A stretch of DNA of 64,000 nt from Pseudomonas costantinii (GCF_001870435.1 NZ_MDDR01000034.1:372001-436000); one strand, 5' to 3'. Positions 7,792 through 16,374 are shown, counted from the first letter of the stretch. Numbers and translations: made by a program. The notes: a model not told the origin generated them from the sequence alone.

Positions 7792-8403
7792 ATGGTTACA
7801 CGGTTGCGTACGCTGTTGCTGGGGGTATTGATGGTGCTGTCGGCACAAGCCTTCGCCCACAAAAAGGACGAAGCCCTCGGCCTGAGCAATGTCACGGTAC
7901 TGATCGTGCGCCATGCCGAGAAACCCGACCAAGGGCCGCTACTCAACGCTCGCGGCGAACAGCGCGCAGCGGCGTATGCCAGTTATTTCGACCCGTTGCA
8001 GTTAAACGGCATCTCCATAGTCCCTCAGCGGCTGATTGCTACCCGTGACAGCAAGGACAGCGCCCGACCGCGCCTGACCCTGACACCGCTGGCCCAACGC
8101 CTCCAATTACCGATCGAACAGCCCTACGCCGACGATGAAGTCGACAAGTTGGTCAAGTCCCTGCGCAAGTCCAACCAGGTGAAAACCGTATTGATTGCCT
8201 GGCACCACGGGCATATCGACAAGTTGATCGCCGCGTTTGGCGGGGATGGCCCGGCGCTGACCGGCATGAAGAAGTGGCCGGAAAGCGTGTATGACTGGTT
8301 GATCGTGCTGCGCTTCGATGACCAGGGCCAATTGATCGAATCCCGCAGCCAGAAAGTCCAGGAGCACTTGCTCCCCGGCGATATCGCGTCGAATACCCCG
8401 TAG
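7792..8403 (+). CDS. Periplasmic histidine phosphatase family protein
   Basis: The 203-residue product has a signal peptide ending near AQAFA (residue 22) and the phosphohistidine motif LIVRHAEKP (RHA at 40-42). A second conserved part, IAWHHGHIDKLI, provides the C-terminal catalytic histidines. The family removes phosphate from small molecules or proteins; with an export signal this one probably acts in the periplasm, perhaps on phosphate esters. AGGAAGG lies 5-11 bases before the ATG. The neighbouring glpT imports glycerol-3-phosphate, which makes a link to phosphate-ester scavenging possible but unproven. Confidence 0.85.
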   Translation: MVTRLRTLLLGVLMVLSAQAFAHKKDEALGLSNVTVLIVRHAEKPDQGPLLNARGEQRAAAYASYFDPLQLNGISIVPQRLIATRDSKDSARPRLTLTPLAQRLQLPIEQPYADDEVDKLVKSLRKSNQVKTVLIAWHHGHIDKLIAAFGGDGPALTGMKKWPESVYDWLIVLRFDDQGQLIESRSQKVQEHLLPGDIASNTP

Positions 8404-8447
8404 CCATTACCCGCGACCTAAAACGCCCTCGAATTACCCCTAAGCGA

Positions 8448-8467
8448 CATGTTCGTAAAAGAACATG
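8448..8467. promoter_or_regulatory. GlpR-type operator 1 upstream of glpT
   Basis: The site reads catgttcgtaaaagaacatg, a palindrome with arms CATGTTC/GAACATG. It matches the known GlpR consensus (ATGTTCG-AT-core-GAACAT). Together with a second site at 8511 it indicates repression by the DeoR-family regulator GlpR, relieved by glycerol-3-phosphate. The match is visible; binding is inferred. Confidence 0.75.
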
Positions 8468-8510
8468 CAATTGCTCTCATTTCCTGTGCTCGCAGATAAG
8501 AGGCGGTGCT

Positions 8511-8528
8511 ATTTTCGGTAACGAAACT
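8511..8528. promoter_or_regulatory. GlpR-type operator 2 upstream of glpT
   Basis: ATTTTCGGTAACGAAACT contains the GlpR core TTCG-GTAA-CGAA and lies 63 bases downstream of operator 1 and 47 bases before the glpT start. The TTGCTC / GATAAG pair at 8471-8500 between the operators is a possible promoter, so the two sites would bracket RNA polymerase. Confidence 0.6.
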
Positions 8529-8574
8529 GTAACATTCGCATCCGCAGTCAAAACAAGAAATTTGGAGCTCTTGA

Positions 8575-9912
8575 ATGTTTGCTTTCTTTCGACCTGCCGC
8601 ACACCAGGCGCCCCTGCCTGAAGAAAAAATAGACAGCACTTACCGACGACTGCGCTGGCAGATCTTCGCCGGTATTTTCTTCGGTTATGCCGGGTACTAC
8701 CTACTGCGCAAAAATTTCTCCCTGGCCATGCCCTACCTGATCGACGAGGGTTACACCCGTGGTGAACTGGGCCTGGCGATGTCGGCGATCGCGATCGCCT
8801 ACGGCTTGTCCAAGTTTTTGATGGGCCTGGTGTCCGACCGCTCCAACCCGCGCTACTTCCTACCCTTCGGCCTGCTGATATCGGCTGGGGTGATGTTCAT
8901 TTTCGGTTTCGCACCTTGGGCAACGTCCAGCGTGACCATGATGTTCATTTTGCTGTTCATCAACGGCTGGGCCCAAGGCATGGGCTGGCCGCCGAGCGGG
9001 CGGACCATGGTGCACTGGTGGTCGCAGAAAGAACGCGGCGGCGTGGTGTCGGTATGGAACGTGGCGCATAACGTCGGCGGCGGCCTGATCGGCCCGCTCT
9101 TCCTGCTGGGAATGGCCTGGTTCAACGACTGGCACGCAGCGTTCTACGTGCCGGCGACCGTGGCCTTGGCGGTGGCGGCGTTTGCCTTCATCACCATGCG
9201 CGACACCCCCCAGTCGGTGGGCCTGCCACCGATCGAGCAATACAAGAACGATTACCCGGAAGGCTACAACGCCAGCCACGAAGACGAATTCAGCGCCAAG
9301 GAAATCTTCGTAAAGTACGTGCTGCGCAACAAAATGCTGTGGTACATCGCCTTCGCCAACGTCTTCGTCTACCTGCTGCGCTACGGCGTATTGGACTGGG
9401 CGCCGACTTACCTCAAGGAAGCCAAGCACTTCGACGTGGATAAAACCTCGTGGGCGTACTTCTTCTACGAGTGGGCAGGTATTCCGGGCACGCTGCTGTG
9501 CGGCTGGATGTCGGACAAGATCTTCCGTGGCAACCGAGGCCTGACCGGCATCGTGTTCATGGCCTTGGTCACCGTGGCGACCTTGGTGTATTGGCTCAAC
9601 CCACCAGGCAACCCGATGGTCGACATGATCGCGCTATTCTCCATCGGCTTCCTGATCTACGGCCCGGTGATGCTGATCGGCCTGCAGGCGCTGGAACTGG
9701 CACCGAAAAAAGCCGCCGGCACCGCGGCGGGCTTCACGGGCTTGTTCGGTTACCTGGGTGGTTCGGTGGCAGCGAGTGCGGCCATGGGCTACACCGTTGA
9801 CCACTTCGGCTGGGATGGTGGATTTGTGTTGCTGGTTGGCGCGTGCCTGTTGGCGATCGCATTCCTGATCCCAACGCTGTGGCATACCAACAGCGTCAGC
9901 TCAGCGCGTTAA
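8575..9912 (+). CDS. glpT: Glycerol-3-phosphate transporter GlpT
   Basis: The 445-residue protein is a 12-helix major facilitator of the organophosphate:phosphate antiporter family. It begins with the conserved cytoplasmic stretch STYRRLRWQIFAGIFFGYAGYYLLRKNFSLA (as seen in GlpT/UhpT; key residues include the RK of YYLLRKNF) and has the MFS loop LVSDRSNPRYF and the repeat signature GWAQGMGWPPSGRTMVHWWS. It swaps external glycerol-3-phosphate for cytoplasmic phosphate and also admits fosfomycin. GGAG precedes the ATG by about 8 bases. Regulation by GlpR is suggested by two operators upstream. Its stop interlocks with that of the convergent chaC gene (TTAA). Confidence 0.95.
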   Translation: MFAFFRPAAHQAPLPEEKIDSTYRRLRWQIFAGIFFGYAGYYLLRKNFSLAMPYLIDEGYTRGELGLAMSAIAIAYGLSKFLMGLVSDRSNPRYFLPFGLLISAGVMFIFGFAPWATSSVTMMFILLFINGWAQGMGWPPSGRTMVHWWSQKERGGVVSVWNVAHNVGGGLIGPLFLLGMAWFNDWHAAFYVPATVALAVAAFAFITMRDTPQSVGLPPIEQYKNDYPEGYNASHEDEFSAKEIFVKYVLRNKMLWYIAFANVFVYLLRYGVLDWAPTYLKEAKHFDVDKTSWAYFFYEWAGIPGTLLCGWMSDKIFRGNRGLTGIVFMALVTVATLVYWLNPPGNPMVDMIALFSIGFLIYGPVMLIGLQALELAPKKAAGTAAGFTGLFGYLGGSVAASAAMGYTVDHFGWDGGFVLLVGACLLAIAFLIPTLWHTNSVSSAR

Positions 9913-10565
9913 TCGCTGCCTGAACAATCCTTGGTACAACGCTTGAGCCGCGCCTCCAGGTTTTTATCTGGCATGGCGTGGCTACGCAGGGCGTTAACGG
10001 TCTGCTCGACATAATCGCGCGTGGTGCCGTAACGCCCGCAAGCACTTTCCAGTACGTGGTTCAGTACTTCATCGGGCAAATTGCCGGCGTAGCTTGGCAA
10101 ATGCCGCTCCAGTACAAACCCTAACGCCTGCACCTGACTGCCATCTTCCAGACGGCAGCTGAGCCAGTGTGGCCGGTAGGACGGATATGGCATCTCGCGG
10201 CGCCACAATGCGTAAAGCGAGGCTTCCAGCTGATCTTCCGGCAAACGGTAGGCAAACCCGCTGCAAGAGCCGCCACGATCCAGACCAAATACCAAACCCG
10301 GCAACTCCGGCGTACCCCGATGCTCGTGAGACCACAGGTACAGGCCCCGGTGATAACCGTGGACCCGTGCCCGCACCCGCTCGGTCGACGAGCATTCAGG
10401 GCGCCAGATCAGTGAGCCATAAGCGAATAGCCAGACCGGCCCACCCTTATGCCGACTCATGGTGGCCTGCATCGAGCTCATCAACTGTTCGTGAGTGAGT
10501 TGCGGCCCAAGATCGAGCCGCGGAGGGTAAGCCAATTGCAAAAGATCGGATTCAATAACGGTCAT
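9909..10565 (-). CDS. ChaC-like gamma-glutamylcyclotransferase
   Basis: The 218-residue product contains WLFAYGSLIWRPE (YGSL at 49-52), the defining gamma-glutamyl cyclotransferase motif, followed by RVHGYHRGLYLWSHEHRGTPELPGLVFGLD, characteristic of ChaC proteins. These enzymes split glutathione into 5-oxoproline and Cys-Gly in the cytoplasm. It converges on glpT with a 4-base overlap of stop codons and lies downstream of the TonB-receptor gene on the same strand, 41 bases from that gene's stop, with no obvious terminator between. It could therefore be partly driven from upstream. Confidence 0.88.
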   Translation of the reverse strand: MTVIESDLLQLAYPPRLDLGPQLTHEQLMSSMQATMSRHKGGPVWLFAYGSLIWRPECSSTERVRARVHGYHRGLYLWSHEHRGTPELPGLVFGLDRGGSCSGFAYRLPEDQLEASLYALWRREMPYPSYRPHWLSCRLEDGSQVQALGFVLERHLPSYAGNLPDEVLNHVLESACGRYGTTRDYVEQTVNALRSHAMPDKNLEARLKRCTKDCSGSD

Positions 10566-10606
10566 GGCGGATCGCTTAGGTCTCCTTTTTTGAAAATAAA
10601 GAGCTA

Positions 10607-12994
10607 CTACCAGTTATAGGCGACTTTACCGTAATAGAACGCGCCGCTGTAACCGTACGGCGAAAAAGTGCTATAGGCGAGGTTGCCGCCACTGCTGGCA
10701 AATGCATTGACCTTTTCCGGGTATTTGTCGGTGATGTTGTCGCCACCCAGGGTGAAGGTCCAGTTCTTCAGCTTGTAGTCCGCCGACAAGTCCAGCACCC
10801 AGGCAGCCTTGAAGGTCTGATCGTTGATCTTGTCCGCCTGGTAACTGGTGAACTCACCATAGCGCACCAGGTTGCTGTGCAGCGCCCAATTGCCGAAGGT
10901 GAAATCGTTACCCAGGCTCAGTTTGTGCTGCGGCGTGGTGTCGCCCAGCAAACCGATACGCTCGCGACGGTCCACCCGCACCAGATTCGCGCCCAAGCTA
11001 TCCAGAATGGCCGGGTTGGCCTTCACATCCGTCACCTTGGTGTGGTTGTAGTTGTAGCCCACCGTGCTGTTCCAACGGATGCCGTTATCGAACTGGTAGC
11101 GATAGTTGGCCACCAGGTCGACACCGTCGGTGCTGGTGTCGGTGGCGTTGGTGAAGTAACGGGCGGTGGTGTAGTTGATGTTGCCGACACCATTGGCTTG
11201 CAGATAAGCCACCGTTGCCGGGTTGAGATTGAGGTTGGAGGACAGGCTGATGCGGTCGCGGATGTCGATGCGATAAACGTCGAGCGTCACGGTCAGGTCA
11301 TCAGCAGGCTCCAGTACCAGTCCAAGGCTGTAGTTGCGCGACTTTTCGGCTTTCAGGTCCTCGGCGCCGAGCAAGCGGGCTACCTTGCTGTTAGCCGGGA
11401 AGGTGCCGGCCTCCTGAATGGTGCTGCCGATCAACTGCGACGAGGTATAGGCAAAGTTTTGCTGGGCCAATGATGGCGCGCGGAAACCGTTGGAAATGCT
11501 GCCGCGCAAGGCCACTTGCGGGGTGAAGTCGTAACGGGCCGACAGCGAACCGCTGACGTTGGAGCCGAAGTCGCTGTAGTCCTCATGTCGCACGGCCGCC
11601 GAGGCGCTGAGTTTTTCGGTGAAATTGGTTTCCAGGTCCAGGTACTGGGCCCAGTTGTGGCGCGAGCTGCTGCCGGCGTCGGCATCCCGGAAACCACCAA
11701 GGCCCGAGCTGCCGGTCTGGTAGTAGGACGCTGGTTCACCCGCTTCAATTTCATAGCCCTGGTGCAGGTATTCGCCACCGAAGGCCACGGAAACCGGGTA
11801 TGGCAGGAAGCCCACATCGAATTCGCGGGACAGGTCCAGGCTGACTTGCTTCTGGTCGTTACTCAGCGTGCCGTTGTCGAATTTGCGCGGCGTGGCCAGG
11901 CCGAGGGAGGTGTTGATGGTTTCGGTGCTCAACGCGTACTGGTTCTTGCCGTAGTTGGCCGACAGATCGTAGTGCCAGTCATAGGCCAGCAAGCCGCGCA
12001 AACCCACCACCAGCGAGGTGTCTTCGAGGTCGCCCTTGATCAGCGGCAGGTAGCCGTTAGGGTTGAGCGCCCGGATGTTGTTGGACGCATTGCTCGCCCG
12101 GTAGAACGCCGCTGTCTCGCCGCGCCGCTTGCTGTAGCCGCCGAAGGAGTAGAGCTCAGCAGCATCGTTGAAGGAATATTCGGAGTTGAACTGGAATTTG
12201 CCTTCATTGGTAGCCGGCTCGCCTTGACGGAAAACGCGCTGGCCATAGGTGGTGGAGCCTACGCTGGCGGGGCGAAAATCATCCCCGGCGCGGTTGGTGT
12301 AATCGTTATCGGCGCCTTCGCCCGACAGGTTGATAAAGCCATTGTCGCCCAGCGCGAAGCCAGTATTGCCAGCCACCGTGCGCTGTATACCGTCACCCTT
12401 TTTGTACTCGCCAAACTTGGTGGAGATCGAGCCGCCATGGTCATCGTGCTTGAGGATCACGTTGATCACCCCGGCAATCGCATCGGAACCGTAGCGTGCG
12501 GACGCACCATCGCGCAGCACTTCTATATGGTCCACTGCCGACAGCGGGATCGCATTCAGGTCTGCCGGTGCCGAGCCACGCCCCACGGCACCGCCGAGGT
12601 TGACGAAGGCACTGGTGTGGCGGCGTTTACCGTTGACCAGCACCAACACCTGATCCGGCGACAAGCCACGTAACTGCGCAGGCCGCACCAATTCGGCGCC
12701 ATCCACCAGGCTTGGGCGCGGGAAGTTGATCGACGGAATCAGGCGCGCCAACACCGCCCCCAGCTCATCGGAGCCGTTGCTGCGCAGGGTATCGCCGGAA
12801 ATCACATCGATGGGCGACAGCGAAGCACTGGCGGTACGCTCTTGGGCGCGGGTGCCGGTGACGATCACAGTGTCGAGCTTTGGTGCGTCGGCTGCGGCTG
12901 TTTCGGCCGCCAAGACGGGATTGAATCCAACAGCGGTCAGCAAATTGGCCGACAAAATCGCTGTGTACAGCACGTGTTTCTTGTAGCTCCCCAT
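10607..12994 (-). CDS. TonB-dependent outer-membrane receptor
   Basis: The 795-residue product has a signal peptide (cleavage near residue 30, VLAA|ET), a TonB-box-like DTVIVTG (41-47), a plug domain with QLRGLSPDQVLVLVNGKRRH, IEVLRDGASARYGSDAIAGVINVI and a 22-strand barrel region ending in the C-terminal aromatic (AYNW) that directs BAM insertion. It lacks an N-terminal signalling domain, so it should not drive an ECF sigma cascade. No Fur box was found in its leader; instead an AT-rich palindrome lies at 13121-13158. The plug sequence resembles receptors for non-siderophore ligands, but the ligand cannot be assigned. Confidence 0.92.
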   Translation of the reverse strand: MGSYKKHVLYTAILSANLLTAVGFNPVLAAETAAADAPKLDTVIVTGTRAQERTASASLSPIDVISGDTLRSNGSDELGAVLARLIPSINFPRPSLVDGAELVRPAQLRGLSPDQVLVLVNGKRRHTSAFVNLGGAVGRGSAPADLNAIPLSAVDHIEVLRDGASARYGSDAIAGVINVILKHDDHGGSISTKFGEYKKGDGIQRTVAGNTGFALGDNGFINLSGEGADNDYTNRAGDDFRPASVGSTTYGQRVFRQGEPATNEGKFQFNSEYSFNDAAELYSFGGYSKRRGETAAFYRASNASNNIRALNPNGYLPLIKGDLEDTSLVVGLRGLLAYDWHYDLSANYGKNQYALSTETINTSLGLATPRKFDNGTLSNDQKQVSLDLSREFDVGFLPYPVSVAFGGEYLHQGYEIEAGEPASYYQTGSSGLGGFRDADAGSSSRHNWAQYLDLETNFTEKLSASAAVRHEDYSDFGSNVSGSLSARYDFTPQVALRGSISNGFRAPSLAQQNFAYTSSQLIGSTIQEAGTFPANSKVARLLGAEDLKAEKSRNYSLGLVLEPADDLTVTLDVYRIDIRDRISLSSNLNLNPATVAYLQANGVGNINYTTARYFTNATDTSTDGVDLVANYRYQFDNGIRWNSTVGYNYNHTKVTDVKANPAILDSLGANLVRVDRRERIGLLGDTTPQHKLSLGNDFTFGNWALHSNLVRYGEFTSYQADKINDQTFKAAWVLDLSADYKLKNWTFTLGGDNITDKYPEKVNAFASSGGNLAYSTFSPYGYSGAFYYGKVAYNW

Positions 12995-13321
12995 ACCGCT
13001 CCCCTTGGAATCAAAAATCAGAACTTCAATGCTCTGAGTTCATAAGATCGATCCGGCTGGCGGGCGGTGGCGGTCAGTTATTGGTTATTGGCAAATAGTC
13101 GGTAGTCCGTTGAGATATAGCTTAAAGATATTTATGTAACAAATTAAATACCTTTAAGGAATAAGCGAAAGCATAAGCCCGACGCCCCATCCGTCAGGAT
13201 TTGCAGCAGCAATCCCGGTACTTTCAGCCCCGGTTCAGCCTGTGCGTGTACCGAGCCGTCAAAATAGCGCACATCACGACCCACCTAGCCGCCCACCAAA
13301 CCGACTATCGAGGTCGCACCC
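12995..13321. other. Divergent intergenic region between TonB receptor and barrel protein
   Basis: This 327-base gap is much more AT-rich than its surroundings. It carries a near-perfect palindrome at 13121-13158 and must hold the promoters of both flanking genes. No open frame with a ribosome binding site, no Fur-like GATAAT repeats and no tRNA were seen. Confidence 0.6.
13121..13158. promoter_or_regulatory. AT-rich palindrome, candidate operator of the TonB receptor gene
   Basis: CTTAAAGATATTTA (13121-13134) and TAAATACCTTTAAG (13145-13158) match as inverted repeats at 13 of 14 positions with a 10-base spacer. The centre is about 145 bases before the receptor start and 182 before the divergent gene. 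Its size and symmetry suit a dimeric regulator; a hairpin is the alternative. Confidence 0.5.
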
Positions 13322-13804
13322 ATGAAGAAATTTCGATTGCCTGGCCTGTTGTTCCTGGCCCAAGCCACCACCGCACTGGCCGCCGAAGCGCCGCCGGCCA
13401 ATGACGACAAAGGTTTTTGGTACGCCCAGACCAGCGTTTACACGCGACACTTTTCACCGGACCCAAAGCACAACAACAACCAGGACCTGATCAACCTGGA
13501 ACGCAATGAAGCGTCAGGCTTTGTGTATGGCGGGGCTACATTTCGCAACTCGTTCAGCCAGCGCTCGTACTACGCCTACGCGGGCAAGCGCTATGACATG
13601 ACCGACTATCCGGTGTATTTGAAACTCACGGGCGGGGTGATCCAGGGTTATCGCGGCAAGTACCGCGACAAGATCCCGTTGAACCGTTTCGGCATTGCGC
13701 CGGTGATCATTCCGTCCGTGGGTGTCCACTTCGGGCCAGTGGCGGCGGAAGTGGTGTTGCTGGGGTTCAATGCGGCGATGATCACGACCGGCGTACGCTT
13801 TTAG
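13322..13804 (+). CDS. Small exported protein, probable outer-membrane beta-barrel
   Basis: The 160-residue product has a signal peptide (MKKFRLPGLLFLAQATTALA|AE) and a mature part with alternating aromatic/polar strands (WYAQTSVYTRHFSPDP, GFVYGGATFRNSFSQRSYYAYAGKRY, VYLKLTGGVIQGY) ending in a C-terminal phenylalanine (GVRF), features of small outer-membrane barrels of the PagP size class. Similar Pseudomonas proteins carry the misleading label sn-glycerol-3-phosphate transporter in databases as I recall; nothing here supports transport of that compound. It is divergent from the TonB receptor, and its stop interlocks (TTAG) with the convergent reductase gene. Confidence 0.65.
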   Translation: MKKFRLPGLLFLAQATTALAAEAPPANDDKGFWYAQTSVYTRHFSPDPKHNNNQDLINLERNEASGFVYGGATFRNSFSQRSYYAYAGKRYDMTDYPVYLKLTGGVIQGYRGKYRDKIPLNRFGIAPVIIPSVGVHFGPVAAEVVLLGFNAAMITTGVRF

Positions 13805-14769
13805 GGGCGAGGCGCGTAGGCGAACACATCGGCGCGCATCTGGTGCGCGTCCATACCGGCGTCGACCAGTGCATCCAAGGTGCCATAAATCATCGCCGGT
13901 GAACCACTGGCGTAAACGTGCACGGCCCTGAGGTCGGTGATGTCTTCACACACTGCCTCATGCAGCAGCCCACATCGCCCTTCCCAACCACAGAGGTCAC
14001 TGACGACTTTGTGCAGGAACAGGTTGGGCAGTTGCAACCACTGCTCCCAGTGTTCGATCTCGTAGAAATCTTCCGGACGGCGCACGCCCCAGTACAAGTG
14101 CACCGGGTGCTTGAAGCCGGAGGCGCGGCAATGCTCAATCAGGCTGTGCATCTGTGCCATGCCGGTGCCGGCGGCGATCAGTACCAACGGCCCATCCGGC
14201 AGTTCGGCCAGGTGGGTGTCACCAAACGGCAGCTCGATGCGAGCCATCTGGTTGCGTTGCAGTTGGTCCAGCAGGTTACGGGCGCTGTCCTCGCGGACCA
14301 GCACATGCAACTCCAACTCACGCCCGGCGTGGGGCGCCGAAGCCAGGGAGAACGCCGACTTCTCGCCATTCTCCCGTTCGATCATCAGGTACTGCCCAGC
14401 GTGGTAGCGCACCGCCTTACCGGCCGGGGCCCGCAGGCGCACACGCCACACATCGCCGCCGACTTCCACGCACTCACTCAATTGGCACGACAACTTGCGC
14501 AACGGCAACTCTCCCGGCGCCAACACGCCATCCCACAACACAATGCAGTCCTCCAGCGGCTCGGCGATGCAGGTGTAAAACTCACCATGGTCGCGCACCT
14601 CACCGGCTTGCTGCACCCGCCCCTCTACCAGCAACGCCGCACAGACATGGCACACACCGTTGCGACAGGCCTGAGGGCACTCGTAGCCCAGGCGGCGCGC
14701 ACCTTCGAGGATTCGCTCGCCAGGGACGAGTTCCAGTACCGCGCCGGAAGGTTGCAGGGTTACACGCAT
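13801..14769 (-). CDS. 2Fe-2S ferredoxin / flavin reductase fusion (CDP-6-deoxyglucoseen reductase-like)
   Basis: The 322-residue product joins a plant-type ferredoxin domain (cysteines 35, 40, 43 and 67, pattern CX4CX2C...C) to a ferredoxin-NADP reductase module with the flavin motif SAFSLAS and the nucleotide motif LIAAGTGMAQMHSLIEH. It moves electrons from NAD(P)H through flavin to the iron-sulfur centre. The ATG at 14769 overlaps the ubiD stop (TGATG), so the two are translationally coupled. In E. coli the Fre flavin reductase gene is likewise next to ubiD, which suggests a role in supplying reduced flavin or in quinone synthesis. A deoxysugar role is unlikely, as no sugar genes are nearby. 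Confidence 0.85.
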   Translation of the reverse strand: MRVTLQPSGAVLELVPGERILEGARRLGYECPQACRNGVCHVCAALLVEGRVQQAGEVRDHGEFYTCIAEPLEDCIVLWDGVLAPGELPLRKLSCQLSECVEVGGDVWRVRLRAPAGKAVRYHAGQYLMIERENGEKSAFSLASAPHAGRELELHVLVREDSARNLLDQLQRNQMARIELPFGDTHLAELPDGPLVLIAAGTGMAQMHSLIEHCRASGFKHPVHLYWGVRRPEDFYEIEHWEQWLQLPNLFLHKVVSDLCGWEGRCGLLHEAVCEDITDLRAVHVYASGSPAMIYGTLDALVDAGMDAHQMRADVFAYAPRP

Positions 14770-16235
14770 CAATCTATTCCCAATTCTTTCCAAATTGCAT
14801 CGACACGAGCAGTCACGGCTTCATCCTTGACGATCACCCGACCCCACTCCCGAGTGGTTTCACCCGGCCATTTATGGGTGGCATCCAGGCCCATCTTCGA
14901 GCCCAGGCCCGACACCGGCGAGGCGAAGTCGAGGTAATCGATCGGCGTATTGTCGATCATCACCGTGTCGCGCTTGGGGTCCATGCGCGTGGTGATGGCC
15001 CAGATCACGTCGTTCCAGTCCCGGGCATTGATGTCGTCGTCGGTGACGATAACGAACTTGGTGTACATGAACTGTCGCAAAAACGACCACACACCGAGCA
15101 TTACCCGCTTGGCGTGGCCTGGATACGACTTCTTCATGGTCACGATAGCCATGCGGTACGAGCAGCCTTCCGGCGGCAGGTAGAAGTCGGTGATTTCCGG
15201 GAACTGCTTTTGCAGGATCGGTACGAACACTTCGTTCAGCGCCACCCCCAGAATAGCTGGCTCATCCGGCGGACGACCGGTGTAGGTGCTGTGGTAGATC
15301 GGCTTGATCCGGTGGGTGATGCGCTCGACGGTGAACACCGGGAAGCTGTCGACTTCGTTGTAGTAGCCGGTGTGGTCGCCGTAAGGGCCTTCATCGGCCA
15401 TCTCGCCCGGATGAATCACGCCTTCCAGGATGATTTCAGCGGTGGCCGGCACTTGCAGATCGTTGCCACGGCACTTCACCAGCTCGGTCCGGTTGCCACG
15501 CAACAGGCCGGCGAAAGCATATTCAGAGAGGCTGTCGGGCACAGGAGTGACAGCGCCGAGAATGGTCGCCGGGTCAGCACCCAGGGCGACAGAGACCGGG
15601 AACGGCTTGCCAGGGTGTTTTTCGCACCACTCACGGAAGTCCAGCGCGCCGCCACGGTGGCTCAGCCAGCGCATGATCACCTTGTTGCGGCCGATCACTT
15701 GCTGACGGTAGATACCGAGGTTCTGGCGATCCTTGTTCGGGCCTTTGGTGACAGTCAGCCCCCAAGTGATCAGCGGACCCACATCGCCGGGCCAGCAGGT
15801 CTGCACCGGAAGCATGGCCAGGTCGACGTCATCGCCTTCGATGACCACCTCCTGGCACACCGCGTCCTTGACCACCTTGGGTGCCATGGCAATGATCTTG
15901 CGGAAGATCGGCAGCTTCGACCAGGCATCCTTCAAGCCCTTGGGCGGCTCGGGCTCCTTGAGGAAGGCCAGCAGCTTGCCGATCTCGCGCAGCTCGCTGA
16001 CCGACTCTGCGCCCATGCCAAAGGCCACACGGTCGGGCGTACCGAACAGGTTGCCAAGCACCGGGATATCAAAGCCGGTCGGGTTCTCGAACAGCAGCGC
16101 CGGGCCCTTGTTGCGCAGGGTACGGTCGCAAATCTCAGTCATTTCCAGCACCGGGGAAATCGGCACCTGGATACGTTTCAACTCTCCGCGCTGCTCAAGT
16201 TGCTGCACGAAATCCCGAAGATCCTTGAATTTCAT
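14769..16235 (-). CDS. ubiD: 4-hydroxy-3-polyprenylbenzoate decarboxylase UbiD
   Basis: The 488-residue product starts MKFKDLRDFVQQLEQRGELKRI, typical of proteobacterial UbiD, and contains the conserved GVTVTKGPNKDRQNLGIYRQQVIG-type segment (here WGLTVTKGPNKDRQNLG) and HPGEMADEGPYGDHTGYYN. It removes the carboxyl group in ubiquinone synthesis using prenylated FMN supplied by UbiX. The start at 16235 agrees with the family length; four residues further upstream are possible but unconserved. It is the first gene of a two-gene unit with the reductase and follows the rho terminator. Confidence 0.95.
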   Translation of the reverse strand: MKFKDLRDFVQQLEQRGELKRIQVPISPVLEMTEICDRTLRNKGPALLFENPTGFDIPVLGNLFGTPDRVAFGMGAESVSELREIGKLLAFLKEPEPPKGLKDAWSKLPIFRKIIAMAPKVVKDAVCQEVVIEGDDVDLAMLPVQTCWPGDVGPLITWGLTVTKGPNKDRQNLGIYRQQVIGRNKVIMRWLSHRGGALDFREWCEKHPGKPFPVSVALGADPATILGAVTPVPDSLSEYAFAGLLRGNRTELVKCRGNDLQVPATAEIILEGVIHPGEMADEGPYGDHTGYYNEVDSFPVFTVERITHRIKPIYHSTYTGRPPDEPAILGVALNEVFVPILQKQFPEITDFYLPPEGCSYRMAIVTMKKSYPGHAKRVMLGVWSFLRQFMYTKFVIVTDDDINARDWNDVIWAITTRMDPKRDTVMIDNTPIDYLDFASPVSGLGSKMGLDATHKWPGETTREWGRVIVKDEAVTARVDAIWKELGID

Positions 16236-16340
16236 TAACCATGCCACCCGTAAAATAGGCGTACATCCTACCTGCTCTGAGGGCGGCTGGCAGCTTATCG
16301 CGGTGCATTTGGCTGTGTGACGCGCTTAAAAAGCGGGCGA

Positions 16341-16374
16341 AAAAAAATGGCGCCCCTGAGGGCGCCATTTTTTC
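16341..16374 (-). terminator. Intrinsic terminator of rho
   Basis: ATGGCGCCC (16347-16355) and GGGCGCCAT (16360-16368) form a 9-bp stem with loop CTGA, flanked by A7 on the left and T6 on the right, so it can act in both directions. It lies just after the rho stop on the minus strand. Confidence 0.9.

Noticed and set aside
12995..13321. Fur box or ECF-sigma promoter expected for a TonB receptor
   Set aside because: No GATAAT-type repeats were found, and no sigma/anti-sigma pair is adjacent; the receptor also lacks a signalling domain.
14154..16238. A 694-codon open frame on the plus strand opposite the reductase and ubiD genes
   Set aside because: It is an antisense shadow of high-GC coding sequence: it covers two well-identified genes, has Arg/His/Pro-rich low-complexity composition and no recognisable domain.
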